The notes: generated by a model not told the origin, from the sequence alone. A DNA stretch of 64,000 nucleotides from Lactobacillus selangorensis (GCF_001437205.1 NZ_JQAZ01000006.1:96464-160463); one strand, 5' to 3'; shown: positions 26,843 to 36,538, counted from the first letter of the stretch. Translations and numbers: made by a program.

Positions 26843-27922
26843 ATAAACGGCGAAATGGTCGACGAGTCCCATTGCCAATCCGAACAGAATAATCAAGGCA
26901 ATCATCACGGCATGGCGTTTCTTATGCAGCATGAAAATCGCAATGTATTCCCGGATAATTGCATTCGGCAGAAAGTAGAAGGACGTCTTGGCGCCGATTC
27001 CATTTGCTTTCAAACCGACCTCACGGGCAAATAAACTGGCTCGGAAGGTGTGATAATCACTCGTCACAAAAATTTGTTTGGTGGCCTGACCTTGGGACCG
27101 CTGCTCAATAATGGCTTTGGAATAGGCCATATTCTGCAAGGTATTCAGCGACCGATCTTCGACTAAAGTGTCCGCCTTCGGAATGCCTTCTGCTAGAGCG
27201 TAGTCCCGCATCGCATGACTTTCGGGCAGCTTTTCATCGCCACCCTGTCCGCCTGAAAAGAGGAGAATCGGATGCGGTTTGCCTTTTTTAACTTGGCGTT
27301 TGTAAAAATGAATGCCCCGATTGATACGGGCAGCGAGCAGCGGTGGAACGGTATCGCCGTTGATTAGCCCGCTGCCAAGCACGATGATGTAATTCTTATT
27401 GTGCCAAGGAAAATAGAGCCGGTACAAAACAAGCACCGTCAGGAAATTATACAGCGACAGCAATAAGTACAAGATTGAGCCGTTGACGGCAATCTGGAAG
27501 AAAACGTTGACCGACGTCGGCAGTTTGCGGGGCAGCCAGATTGTCGCTGCATCGAGTGCCAGAATACCGGCCCCCAGCAGCAGCGTCAGCATATTCCCCA
27601 GTGTGTGGCTTTCACGCCGCCAGACGATGAACGCATTCCACAGCAGGAAGGCAAAGCTGAAAACGTAGCCGAAGGTGATTACAAAGAAGACCAGGATGAA
27701 GCCGATTCCAGCCACCAGAATCAGCGGCTCGTTATGCGAATTGAGAATGGCGACTGCCAGAAAGAACAGTGATGAAAAGAAGAACAAATTGAACCAGACC
27801 CCATCGACGAGCCGTCGTCGTTCACGATAATAGGCGAAGAGGAAGATCGCCAGAAAAATCACTGGGGCACTGTAAAAAAGGTGCCAGTGGAGCGTCAGCC
27901 AATGGATGATTTCATTTGTCAT
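26840..27922 (-). CDS. Second YdcF/ElyC-family membrane protein
   Basis: A 360-residue paralogue of the gene at 24439. Six or so hydrophobic segments fill residues 1-175, then a DUF218 domain: NYIIVLGSGLINGDTVPPLLAARINRGI, ILLFSGGQGGDEKLPESHAMRDYAL, EDRSLNTLQNMAYSKAII and VTSDYHTFRAS. The last 25 residues form another span. The ATG at 27922 follows AGAGGCGG; the ORF's TTG start is two codons upstream within that site. It closes a three-gene minus-strand operon with the HD and HAD genes. Confidence 0.87.
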   Translation of the reverse strand: MTNEIIHWLTLHWHLFYSAPVIFLAIFLFAYYRERRRLVDGVWFNLFFFSSLFFLAVAILNSHNEPLILVAGIGFILVFFVITFGYVFSFAFLLWNAFIVWRRESHTLGNMLTLLLGAGILALDAATIWLPRKLPTSVNVFFQIAVNGSILYLLLSLYNFLTVLVLYRLYFPWHNKNYIIVLGSGLINGDTVPPLLAARINRGIHFYKRQVKKGKPHPILLFSGGQGGDEKLPESHAMRDYALAEGIPKADTLVEDRSLNTLQNMAYSKAIIEQRSQGQATKQIFVTSDYHTFRASLFAREVGLKANGIGAKTSFYFLPNAIIREYIAIFMLHKKRHAVMIALIILFGLAMGLVDHFAVY

Positions 27923-27934
27923 CGGCAACCGCCT

Positions 27935-28747
27935 CTATTTCAAAACGTATTTTTGAATCGCACGCGCCACACCGTCATCAACATTAGTGGCCGTTTCGGC
28001 TTGCGCAATCTGTTTGACGGCCGGAATAGCATTCCCCATGGCAACGCCCAACCCGGCGGCTTCAATCATACTGAGGTCGTTGGCTTGATCGCCAAGCGCC
28101 ATGACGTCCGTCATCGGAATGTTCAAGTAAGCTGCCAGGTCGCGGAGCCCGTTGCCCTTGCTGGCTTTTTTATTGAGGACTTCCAAATAATAAGGCTGGC
28201 TGTTGACGAGATTATACTTTTCTTTGAAGGAATCCGGCAATTTAGCGGCGCCAGCTTTGAGGATCTTTGGCTCATCGATCATCATCAGTTTCGACCAGAT
28301 TTTATCCTTTGGAATCTGGTCGATGGCCCGATAGCGCAATGGGGCATCGACTAACTGGCATTCATTGACGGTGTAGCGGCTGATGTTCTGGTCGCTCGTA
28401 TAAATGGCTTCTTCATCTTCGGCATGCAGATGGACGCCGACTTTGCGTGCCATATACGTAATATCTAAATAGTCGTCGTAATTGAGAGTGTGCTTCACAA
28501 TGACTTTGCCGCTGGCACTGTTTTGGACCAGCGCCCCATTATAGGTAATGACAAAATCATTTTCGGTTGTTAAGCCTAATTCTTGTAAAGATTTGGCGAC
28601 ACCGGCTAAAGGCCGGCCAGTCGCTAGGACGACGTAAACGCCTTGTTGCCGTGCTTGTTTGATCGTTTCGATCGTCAATGGATTCAAAGCACTGTGTTCG
28701 TTCAGTAAAGTTTCATCCATATCGGTTGCAATCAGTTTAATAGTCAT
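27935..28747 (-). CDS. Cof-type HAD-IIB hydrolase
   Basis: A 270-residue haloacid-dehalogenase-family sugar-phosphate phosphatase of the Cof/YidA type. Motif I is ATDMDETLL (Asp8 and Asp10), motif II lies in VVLATGRP, the lysine is in NKKASKGNGL, and motif IV is MALGDQANDLSMIEAAG. Substrate is not predictable. It lies 4 bases after the HD gene and 12 before the YdcF-like gene, so all three are one transcript. Confidence 0.92.
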   Translation of the reverse strand: MTIKLIATDMDETLLNEHSALNPLTIETIKQARQQGVYVVLATGRPLAGVAKSLQELGLTTENDFVITYNGALVQNSASGKVIVKHTLNYDDYLDITYMARKVGVHLHAEDEEAIYTSDQNISRYTVNECQLVDAPLRYRAIDQIPKDKIWSKLMMIDEPKILKAGAAKLPDSFKEKYNLVNSQPYYLEVLNKKASKGNGLRDLAAYLNIPMTDVMALGDQANDLSMIEAAGLGVAMGNAIPAVKQIAQAETATNVDDGVARAIQKYVLK

Positions 28748-28751
28748 TGTT

Positions 28752-30110
28752 TTACTCCTTTTGGGGATCGATCAAGGCGCCGTTCCGCAAGTATTGCTGG
28801 AATTCAGCGTAGACAGGATTGAACAGATCGATCGAATCACTTGGTTTTTGCAGCATTTCCTTTGGAAAATAGAACCGTTCATCACCGGTTTCCCGGCCTG
28901 TGATGGCGGCGACGATCGGACTCAGCGTCGATAATTCTTCGAGCGAACCATCCGGCTGCATGATCTCGATCTGCGTCTTCGATTCTTCCGAATCAGGGGT
29001 GTACGCATCATACGGCAGATCATAACTGTCGTTGATAGCGGTATAATATTTCGGGTCATACCCAGCTTCTTCGACCAGTTCTCGCAGGTGCGGAATCAAA
29101 TGCTTGGTCTGGTCGTTGAATTGCGCTGATTTTAACGGCCGCCGGAACAAGAAACGTCCGGCTAGGTCTCGTAAAATATCGTCTTGATAATCACGCCAAT
29201 AAATAAAGTAGGTATTTAAGACACCGTCATCGAGTTTGAGATAATCCTGCAAAGTAAAATCTTTTTCGAAGAAGGGAATCAATAGTTTCGGGGCCTGTGT
29301 ATCTTCAAGCTGGCCGCTTTCATATAACTCCTTGCCTCGCTGCAGCAAATGCATTAAAATCACTTCCATACTCCGTGAAACGGGGTGGAAGTAAACCTGC
29401 TGGTACATCTGGAAACGGCTGACAATGTAATCTTCGACGGCATGCATGCCTTGCTGATCGAAGGCAATGCCGTCTTTATACGTCCGCATCACTCTAAGAA
29501 TGCGGGTCAGATCGAAAACACCGTACTTGGTGCCAGTGAAATAAGCATCCCGCAGCAGATAATCCATTCGATCGGCGTCGATTTGGCTGGAAATCATCTG
29601 GACGACTTGTGGATTTGGATAAGTATGGTCGATGACACTGGCCACTTGCTGCGGAAATTCAGGGCTGATTTGCCGGAGGATTTTATTGACTGCGGTTGCG
29701 GGCGAGGTGATGATTTCCTGAGTGATCGCCTCATGATTGGTGTGGAAAATGTGTTCAAACGTGTGCGAATAAGGGCCATGACCGATATCGTGGAGCAAGG
29801 CCGCACACAGAGCCACGAGTTTCTGGGAGTCATCCCATAAGCCGTCACCTGGGGTCTTAGTGGGATAATTTCGTTCGAAGTTTTCGATGATTTCACGAGT
29901 CGTTTCATAAACGCCTAATGAATGGGAGAAACGGGAATGTTCAGCCCCATCGAAGGTATACATCGAAGTGCCCAGCTGGTGAATCCGGCGCAAACGCTGA
30001 AACTCAGGTGTGTCGATCAGATCAAGAATGACTTTGTATTGCACATGGATATAATTATGAACCGGGTCGCGAAAAACTTTTTCACGCGGCAGTAATTCAG
30101 CTTCTTGCAA
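28752..30110 (-). CDS. HD-domain phosphohydrolase (YwfO / dGTPase-like)
   Basis: A 452-residue HD protein of the SAMHD1/YwfO-like dNTP triphosphohydrolase family. The metal ligands are His63 in SRFSHSLG, His107-Asp108 in LLHDIGHGPYSH and an Asp in SSQIDADRMDYLLRD. DPVHNYI near the N-terminus is typical. The start is the TTG at 30110, which has GGAGGTG five to six bases upstream; a longer frame to 30188 has no ribosome site. First gene of a three-gene operon. Confidence 0.87.
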   Translation of the reverse strand: MQEAELLPREKVFRDPVHNYIHVQYKVILDLIDTPEFQRLRRIHQLGTSMYTFDGAEHSRFSHSLGVYETTREIIENFERNYPTKTPGDGLWDDSQKLVALCAALLHDIGHGPYSHTFEHIFHTNHEAITQEIITSPATAVNKILRQISPEFPQQVASVIDHTYPNPQVVQMISSQIDADRMDYLLRDAYFTGTKYGVFDLTRILRVMRTYKDGIAFDQQGMHAVEDYIVSRFQMYQQVYFHPVSRSMEVILMHLLQRGKELYESGQLEDTQAPKLLIPFFEKDFTLQDYLKLDDGVLNTYFIYWRDYQDDILRDLAGRFLFRRPLKSAQFNDQTKHLIPHLRELVEEAGYDPKYYTAINDSYDLPYDAYTPDSEESKTQIEIMQPDGSLEELSTLSPIVAAITGRETGDERFYFPKEMLQKPSDSIDLFNPVYAEFQQYLRNGALIDPQKE

Positions 30111-30273
30111 GTTGACACCTCCAAAGTTAAAATCGGTTTCAATTTCTGTAATCCCTTCTATTATAGCGAAAACAAGCAGCAACGTCATCAGGCGCCAGCA
30201 GGTTCTTTTTGGGGTTTCCCCTAAAATGCATTATAATTAAACCAAACTGAAATAAAGAAAGGTGATGCAAAGA

Positions 30274-30720
30274 ATGGCAATGACAACAGGCACTCCGATC
30301 GCAATCCATCTGGAGACACATGTGACTCAGAATGGTGAAACTGAAAAGCATGTTTTTGATGAAAAAGGCCAATTGGTGCAGATCGGACAATCTTTGTATA
30401 TCCGGTATAAAGAAACAAGCGAAGATGACGGCAGTCTGATTCCCGTCACGTTAAAAATCGAACAAAACGGCGATATTCAGTTATCACGTGGCGATACTAA
30501 CGGGTCGACCCATATGAAACTCTTCTTCGCACAGGGCAAAAAGGTTTTGACTCGTTACCGGACACCGTATGGAATCATTCCCGTCGAAACGGTGACACCG
30601 AATATGCGGATTCGCATTAAGAACCAGCCTGTTTCGGGTGAAATTTATGTCGAATATCAATTATTTGCCGAAGGACAGCACTTAGGCGACTACCAACTGA
30701 GCTTGATTTTTACGGCCTAG
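30274..30720 (+). CDS. DUF1934 (YwiB-like) beta-barrel protein
   Basis: A 148-residue cytoplasmic protein of the DUF1934 family, a small lipocalin-like barrel of unknown function. PVTLKIEQNGDIQLSR, MKLFFAQGKKVLTRYRTPYGIIPVET and VSGEIYVEYQLFAEGQHLGDYQLSLIF are conserved core strands. The ATG at 30274 is preferred over the GTG at 30262, which sits on the AAAGGTG ribosome site. It precedes rpoE by 44 bases, the usual neighbour in Lactobacillales. Confidence 0.85.
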   Translation: MAMTTGTPIAIHLETHVTQNGETEKHVFDEKGQLVQIGQSLYIRYKETSEDDGSLIPVTLKIEQNGDIQLSRGDTNGSTHMKLFFAQGKKVLTRYRTPYGIIPVETVTPNMRIRIKNQPVSGEIYVEYQLFAEGQHLGDYQLSLIFTA

Positions 30721-30764
30721 ATGCGTATACTGAAGGCTAGACTGTTGAAAGGACGTGTACCGAT

Positions 30765-31250
30765 TTGAAGCTGGAAGTTTTTAAGGATGCAGACAAAAAC
30801 GAGTTGTCCATGATCGAAGTCGCACGTGCAATTTTAAAGGAAAATGGCGATGTGATGCCATTCGTAGATATCGTGAATGAAATTCAGAGCTACTTAGGTA
30901 AAAGTGATGAAGAAATTCGGGAACGATTACCTCAGTTCTACACAGATCTGAATACGGTAGGGGACTTTATTTCTTTAGGCGACAATGTATGGGGCCTTCG
31001 TACTTGGTATCCATATGACTCCGTCGACGAAGAGGTCAACCATCCGGAAGACGAAGAGGAACAACCACGCAAGAAGAAACGCAAGAAGGTCAATGCCTTC
31101 TTGGCCGACGTCAGCGATGACGATGACGTGATTGACTACGATGACGACGATCCTGAAGACGACGACTTTGTGGCTGATGAAGATCAGGACAACGAATACG
31201 TCGATAATGAAGGGGTGGCCGAAGATGACGAGAGCGATCTCGGCCATTAA
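30765..31250 (+). CDS. rpoE: RNA polymerase delta subunit, acidic tail cut by an in-frame stop
   Basis: A 161-residue delta subunit. Residues 1-90 are the folded HARE-HTH domain ([21 protein letters not shown] through [13 protein letters not shown]); the rest is a disordered Asp/Glu tail after a KKKRKKV patch. Delta promotes RNA polymerase recycling and promoter selectivity. Start is the TTG at 30765 with AAAGGA upstream. The TAA at 31248-31250 interrupts a frame that continues, still acidic, to 31457, so the ancestral protein was probably about 230 residues. The remaining product has the whole folded domain and a tail as long as that of Bacillus delta, so it should work. Confidence 0.9.
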   Translation: MKLEVFKDADKNELSMIEVARAILKENGDVMPFVDIVNEIQSYLGKSDEEIRERLPQFYTDLNTVGDFISLGDNVWGLRTWYPYDSVDEEVNHPEDEEEQPRKKKRKKVNAFLADVSDDDDVIDYDDDDPEDDDFVADEDQDNEYVDNEGVAEDDESDLGH

Positions 31251-31457
31251 AACGATCAAGATTTGCATGATGTCGATGACCAGGATGCCGATACCGATGA
31301 CGACGATCCCGATTCAGGGCTCGTTGAAGGCATGCATGGTCAATTAGAAGAATTCGGCGACGACGATAACGACGAAGCCGACGATTCGGATGATCATATC
31401 GAAGGCAACGACGATAATGACGACACCACCAATGGCGACCTCGACAACGAACAATAA
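31251..31457 (+). pseudogene. Separated in-frame remainder of the rpoE acidic tail
   Basis: In the same frame as rpoE, codons continue after the TAA for 68 residues, nearly all Asp, Glu, Asn and Gly (for example DDQDADTDDDDPDSG and EFGDDDNDEADDSDD), ending at TAA 31455-31457. There is no ribosome site or good start codon at its head. A single base change in the stop (for example GAA to TAA) explains it. Unless the stop is read through, this is untranslated. Confidence 0.8.
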
Positions 31458-31472
31458 TTTAATAAAAAGACC

Positions 31473-31501
31473 TTGACTGAATTGCTCAATTTGGGTATTA
31501 T
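31473..31501 (+). promoter_or_regulatory. pyrG promoter
   Basis: TTGACT (31473-31478) and TATTAT (31496-31501) are 17 bases apart. The predicted start is at the GGGC beginning at 31509, the initial sequence needed for CTP-dependent slippage at pyrG in Gram-positive bacteria. Confidence 0.85.
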
Positions 31502-31508
31502 ATTGTCT

Positions 31509-31582
31509 GGGCGCTTTACAAGTATGTAAAGCCAAATCGGTAATATGCTCCCTGTTCGAAACGAATAGGGAGCATATTTTTT
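31509..31582 (+). promoter_or_regulatory. CTP-sensing pyrG leader attenuator
   Basis: The transcript should begin GGGC, followed by a perfect hairpin GCTTTACA/TGTAAAGC (31513-31532), then a terminator whose left arm is AATATGCTCCCT (31542-31553) and right arm AGGGAGCATATT with T6 (31567-31582). In Bacillus pyrG, low CTP causes extra G additions at the 5' end, and the G-run pairs with the CUCCC of the terminator's left arm to stop termination. All parts needed are visible here. Confidence 0.82.
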
Positions 31583-31638
31583 GTTGTTGCTTCAATCCCC
31601 GCATGCTCAGAACCCGTTGCGATTGCAACAGAATTTAA

Positions 31639-33252
<1,614 letters not shown>

Positions 33253-33269
33253 AGCGTGAAAAAAGCCGG

Positions 33270-33364
33270 TTTGATCACGGCGGCTTAACAAAGCTTTGAC
33301 ATGGTGGCGTGAGCCACTAGGAAAAGCTGTTAAACGCAAGTGATCAGTGCCTTTGAACGCGTTT
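33270..33364 (+). ncRNA. Structured 3' UTR element, copy A (pyrG)
   Basis: Directly after the pyrG stop and before its terminator lies a sequence closely matching the one after ldh on the minus strand (46851-46943). Shared blocks are CGGCGGCTTAA, CTTTGAC, the hairpin GTGGC-N4-GCCAC, TAGGAAAAG, CGCAAG, CTCAGTG/ATCAGTG and CTTTGAACGC. In copy A an outer stem TTAAC plus AGCTTT pairs with AAAGCT plus GTTAA. The matching stem in copy B uses AAACTTT with AAAGTTT, a compensatory change. Function unknown. Confidence 0.65.
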
Positions 33365-33373
33365 GATATGAAC

Positions 33374-33406
33374 AAAAAGTGTCCCTAATTTGATGGGACA
33401 CTTTTT
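33374..33406 (+). terminator. Terminator after pyrG
   Basis: AAAAAGTGTCCC and GGGACACTTTTT, perfect 12-bp stem with a 9-base loop and T-run. Confidence 0.88.
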
Positions 33407-33422
33407 ATTTGCTCCAGTTCAA

Positions 33423-33462
33423 GGAAAAGTTTGCTAAATGAGGCCGTCAGGCTTTTTGAACG
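33423..33462 (+). repeat. Partial further copy of the 3' UTR element
   Basis: GGAAAAGTTTG and, 32 bases on, TTTGAACG match the 3' half of copy B with almost the same spacing (33 bases in copy B). The GTGGC hairpin is missing, so this looks like a remnant. Confidence 0.35.
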
Positions 33463-33571
33463 TGGTTGAGATGTTTTTAGGTGCCTTGATTTTTGAAATT
33501 TAAGTTTCAAAACGGTTTGCTCTGGCACAAGCTAACGATTATTTAATGCGATTTAAACAGAATTAAAATGT

Positions 33572-33608
33572 AAAACTGGCACCTGCATTTCGCAGGTGCC
33601 AGTTTTTT
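33572..33608 (+). terminator. Orphan strong terminator
   Basis: AAACTGGCACCTGC and GCAGGTGCCAGTTT with a 5-base loop and T7. No open gene precedes it, which suggests a non-coding transcript or a lost gene between 33407 and 33571. Confidence 0.8.
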
Positions 33609-33656
33609 TAGAATAAAATAACTAAATTCACAAAAAGATTGTTTCGGGAGCTAAAA

Positions 33657-33682
33657 CGGCTTTCAAAAAGCCGCTTTTTGAT
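33657..33682 (+). terminator. Terminator-like hairpin
   Basis: CGGCTTT and AAAGCCG with a very short loop followed by CTTTTTG. No gene is seen directly before it. Confidence 0.4.
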
Positions 33683-33950
33683 GAGATTATTCACAGAATA
33701 TTGGCGATGTGGTCGGATACGCTTGTTTTTTAGGCGATTTTTCTTTATCATGGTTATTGAATTATATCATTTTTAACGAAAACTCATTTCACCTTTAAAA
33801 AATCTTTCAGACCGGCTTTTTGATGCGGTTAGATAACATGTTTTGCAATGAAAATTTTCTTTCTTTAAAGAACATGGACTGAATAGAGAAATAAATTTTA
33901 TGTTTAGATGATTTTCAATAAGCGACTCAAAACTGTTCAGTATACGATTC

Positions 33951-33979
33951 CTGACAAAATGACGCGAGTTCTTTATACT
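33951..33979 (+). promoter_or_regulatory. murA promoter
   Basis: CTGACA (33951-33956) and TATACT (33974-33979) are 17 bases apart. The leader of about 115 bases contains two alternative partners (GACAGG at 34014, ACAGG at 34033) for CCTGTC at 34056, so two exclusive hairpins are possible. Confidence 0.65.
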
Positions 33980-34103
33980 AGAAATAGATAAATCTACGAT
34001 TGAACGGAATAGGGACAGGTGATCTAGAAATAACAGGGCGTCTTTTTTGCGGTGTCCTGTCGTGTGGTCACGATTTTTGATAACGTAAGTGAGGAATTTT
34101 TAA

Positions 34104-35366
34104 ATGAAGAAAATGCGAATCCGTGGTGGTAAAAAACTATCTGGTGAAGTAGTCATTGGAGGCGCTAAGAATAGCACCGTTGCTTTGATCCCAGCATCGA
34201 TTTTATCAGAGACACCCGTTACTTTGGATAGTGTTCCACGCATTAGTGACGTCAATAATCTGATGGATATTCTTTCCGACATGAATGTGACAACGGATCT
34301 GAAGGGCAGTGTCCTGAAGATCGACCCGACCCATATTGTTTCCAAACCATTACCAAACGGAAAAATTAAAAGTTTACGGGCTTCCTATTATTTTATGGGA
34401 GCTTTATTAGGACGTTTCGGACGGGCCGTTGTCGGTCTGCCCGGCGGCGATGATATCGGTCCACGTCCGATCGACCAGCATATCAAAGGATTTCAGGCTT
34501 TGGGGGCACGTGTGACCAATGAACACGGGGCCATGTACATTCAGGCGCCTGATGAAGGCCTGCATGGAGCGCGAATTTTCTTAGACATGGTTTCAGTCGG
34601 TGCCACGATTAACGTGATCTTGGCAGCGGTTCGAGCACATGGCAAGACCACGATCGAGAATGCGGCCAAAGAACCCGAAATTATCGATTTGGCGACGTTT
34701 TTAAACAACATGGGCGCCAATATTCGTGGGGCTGGGACCGATGTGATCCGGATTGAAGGGGCTGAACACCTGCAGGCACACAATGTCCACACGATCATTC
34801 CAGACCGTATCGAAGCCGGCACATACTTATCTATGGCAGCAGCTGTCGGGGACGGCATCAATGTCAAAAATATCATCAGCGAACATTTGGATGCCTTCTT
34901 AGCTAAGTTAGAAGAAATGGGTGTGCAGATGGATGTCAAAGATGACAGCATTTTCGTTTATCCGTCCGGCGACCTGAAGATGGTGCAAGTTAAGACGGCA
35001 CCCTATCCGGGCTTTGCGACGGATCTGCAGCAGCCGATCACGCCGCTGATGCTGAAGGGCCAAGGCGAAGGAATTATCGTCGATACGATCTATCCGAAAC
35101 GAACCCGGCATATTCCTGAATTGACTCGAATGGGCGCTGACATTACCGTTCAAAACGATGTCATCATTCTGCATCATTCCGACCAGCTGCAAGGGGCCGA
35201 AGTGACAGCTGGTGAAATTCGTGGCGGTGCATGTTTGATGATTGCTGGTTTGATGGCCAGTGGAATCACAACGATTTCACAAGTGGAAAATATTTTGCGT
35301 GGCTATGACCGTGTGGTCGATAAACTGCATGGCTTAGGCGCTGATGTGGAAATTATCGATGAATAA
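34104..35366 (+). CDS. murA: UDP-N-acetylglucosamine 1-carboxyvinyltransferase, Asp in place of catalytic Cys
   Basis: A 420-residue MurA that transfers enolpyruvate to UDP-GlcNAc, the first committed step of peptidoglycan synthesis. Lys22-Asn23 in GGAKNS, the loop [15 protein letters not shown] (112-126) and the RGG.CL segment are as in the family. The loop residue aligned with the usual Cys115 is Asp116. This exchange occurs naturally in a few bacteria, where the enzyme stays active and fosfomycin cannot alkylate it. It takes the MurAB/MurZ place between pyrG and rpmE2; no rho gene lies between murA and rpmE2 here. Confidence 0.94.
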   Translation: MKKMRIRGGKKLSGEVVIGGAKNSTVALIPASILSETPVTLDSVPRISDVNNLMDILSDMNVTTDLKGSVLKIDPTHIVSKPLPNGKIKSLRASYYFMGALLGRFGRAVVGLPGGDDIGPRPIDQHIKGFQALGARVTNEHGAMYIQAPDEGLHGARIFLDMVSVGATINVILAAVRAHGKTTIENAAKEPEIIDLATFLNNMGANIRGAGTDVIRIEGAEHLQAHNVHTIIPDRIEAGTYLSMAAAVGDGINVKNIISEHLDAFLAKLEEMGVQMDVKDDSIFVYPSGDLKMVQVKTAPYPGFATDLQQPITPLMLKGQGEGIIVDTIYPKRTRHIPELTRMGADITVQNDVIILHHSDQLQGAEVTAGEIRGGACLMIAGLMASGITTISQVENILRGYDRVVDKLHGLGADVEIIDE

Positions 35367-35470
35367 AGTCGGTTTGCAAACCCCGCCGATTCATGATAAT
35401 ATTTAGGGGTTATGTTACAGAATAATCTCTGTTTTCGGCTAGAATTCAGGGCGAAGGAGCGTATTAAAAA

Positions 35471-35746
35471 ATGAAACAAGGAATTCATCCAGATTATCAC
35501 GAAGTTGTCTTCATGGATACAGCCACAGGCAAGAAGTTCTTGGCTGGTTCAACTGCAACTTCAAAAGATACAACGGACTACGAAGGAAAGACATATCCTT
35601 TAATCCGTGTCGAAGTTACTTCTGACTCACACCCATTCTACACGGGCAAGCAGAAGTTCACACAGGCCGATGGTGCGGTTGACCGCTTCAACAAGAAGTA
35701 TGGTTTTGCCGACAAAGGCGCCAAGAAAGACGAAGAAAGCAAATAA
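35471..35746 (+). CDS. rpmE2: 50S ribosomal protein L31 type B
   Basis: A 91-residue type B L31. [23 protein letters not shown] and [17 protein letters not shown] are diagnostic, and the zinc-binding cysteines of type A L31 are absent, so it is the zinc-independent form. The C-terminus is charged. GCGAAGGAGC precedes the ATG. It follows murA by 104 bases without an obvious terminator. Confidence 0.96.
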   Translation: MKQGIHPDYHEVVFMDTATGKKFLAGSTATSKDTTDYEGKTYPLIRVEVTSDSHPFYTGKQKFTQADGAVDRFNKKYGFADKGAKKDEESK

Positions 35747-35757
35747 TGTCTTTGAAC

Positions 35758-35788
35758 AAAGAACGAGTTGCGGCTCGTTCTTTTTTTG
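35758..35788 (+). terminator. Terminator after rpmE2
   Basis: AAAGAACGAG and CTCGTTCTTT with a short loop, then T-run. Confidence 0.85.
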
Positions 35789-35875
35789 TGCGGTTTTTAC
35801 AGGCCGCAAGGTGCACATCGCCTTTCTGAAAATGGTACACTGAAGAAAAGAAACTGCGGAGGGATGTGACACGAG

Positions 35876-36538
35876 ATGCGTTCGAAGACGAGTCTTTTAT
35901 ATTGGATCTACGGATTATTGATGACTGCAATGGTGATTTACATTGTGTGGGGACTGATTGGGCACACGCCTTGGGCCAGTTCGCCATTATTAAGCGGTGA
36001 AGTGGCCTCTGGTCTGGTGCTGGCCTCAGTGCCCTTTCTCTTAGAAAGAATCTTTCATTTTCAGTTTCCGGACGTTGAAGTGTTCATTTTTCTGATTTTT
36101 ATTTTAATGGCGATCTTGCTAGGCTCAGGAATGGGTTTTTACAGCGTGCCGTATTGGGATAAATATGAACATGCATTGAGTTCGATGATGGAAGCTGGTT
36201 TAGCTTATGGGGTGTTCGGCGCGTTGACCAAACCTAAATCACGGCTTGAAACGACCTCGCCGTTTCTGATGAGTTTATTTGCCTTTACGTTCGGCACGGC
36301 AATTGGAACCTGCTGGGAATTTTATGAATTTACCGTCGATGGTTTATTCGGCATGAACCTGCAGCGGTATATGACGAATGCAGGCAGATTGCTGCCGGGA
36401 CGGGCCGCACTGATGGACACGATGGGCGACTTGCTCTGCGATGCCGGCGGGTCGTTATTGATTGCCATAATCGGCTATCTGTGCATCAAACATAATCGGG
36501 CCTGGCTGGACAAATTCTTATTTAAAGCAACGAAGTAA
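35876..36538 (+). CDS. YjdF/DUF2238-type membrane protein
   Basis: A 220-residue protein with about six membrane segments. The conserved polar motif YWDKYEHALSSMMEAG (about 90-105) and the FGTAIGTCWEFYEFTVD segment fit the DUF2238 family of unknown function; MDTMGDLLCDAGGSLL (about 180-195) adds acidic residues inside the membrane plane. The spread of acidic and His residues suggests metal or lipid binding but this is not shown. Confidence 0.78.
   Translation: MRSKTSLLYWIYGLLMTAMVIYIVWGLIGHTPWASSPLLSGEVASGLVLASVPFLLERIFHFQFPDVEVFIFLIFILMAILLGSGMGFYSVPYWDKYEHALSSMMEAGLAYGVFGALTKPKSRLETTSPFLMSLFAFTFGTAIGTCWEFYEFTVDGLFGMNLQRYMTNAGRLLPGRAALMDTMGDLLCDAGGSLLIAIIGYLCIKHNRAWLDKFLFKATK

Larger units (their letters stand above)
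33253..34103. other. Long pyrG-murA intergenic region
   Basis: These 851 bases hold no convincing gene. From left to right: the structured 3' UTR element (33270-33364), a terminator (33374-33406), a partial second copy of the element (33423-33462), a second terminator (33572-33608), a third hairpin with a T-run (33657-33682), an AT-rich stretch, and the murA promoter (33951-33979) with its leader. The 165 bases between the first two terminators could be a small RNA or a decayed gene; the only reading frame there is about 21 codons. Confidence 0.6.

Noticed and set aside
33438..33503. A 21-codon frame (MRPSGFLNVVEMFLGALIFEI) between two terminators after pyrG.
   Set aside because: Ribosome site is too far (about 13 bases), and the frame overlaps the degenerate copy of the 3' UTR element; more likely non-coding.
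33800..33860. CCGGCTTTTTGATGCGGTTA resembling GCCGCTTTTTGATGAGATTA at 33670 as a repeat element.
   Set aside because: Short similarity in a T-rich intergenic stretch; not enough length or structure to claim a repeat family.
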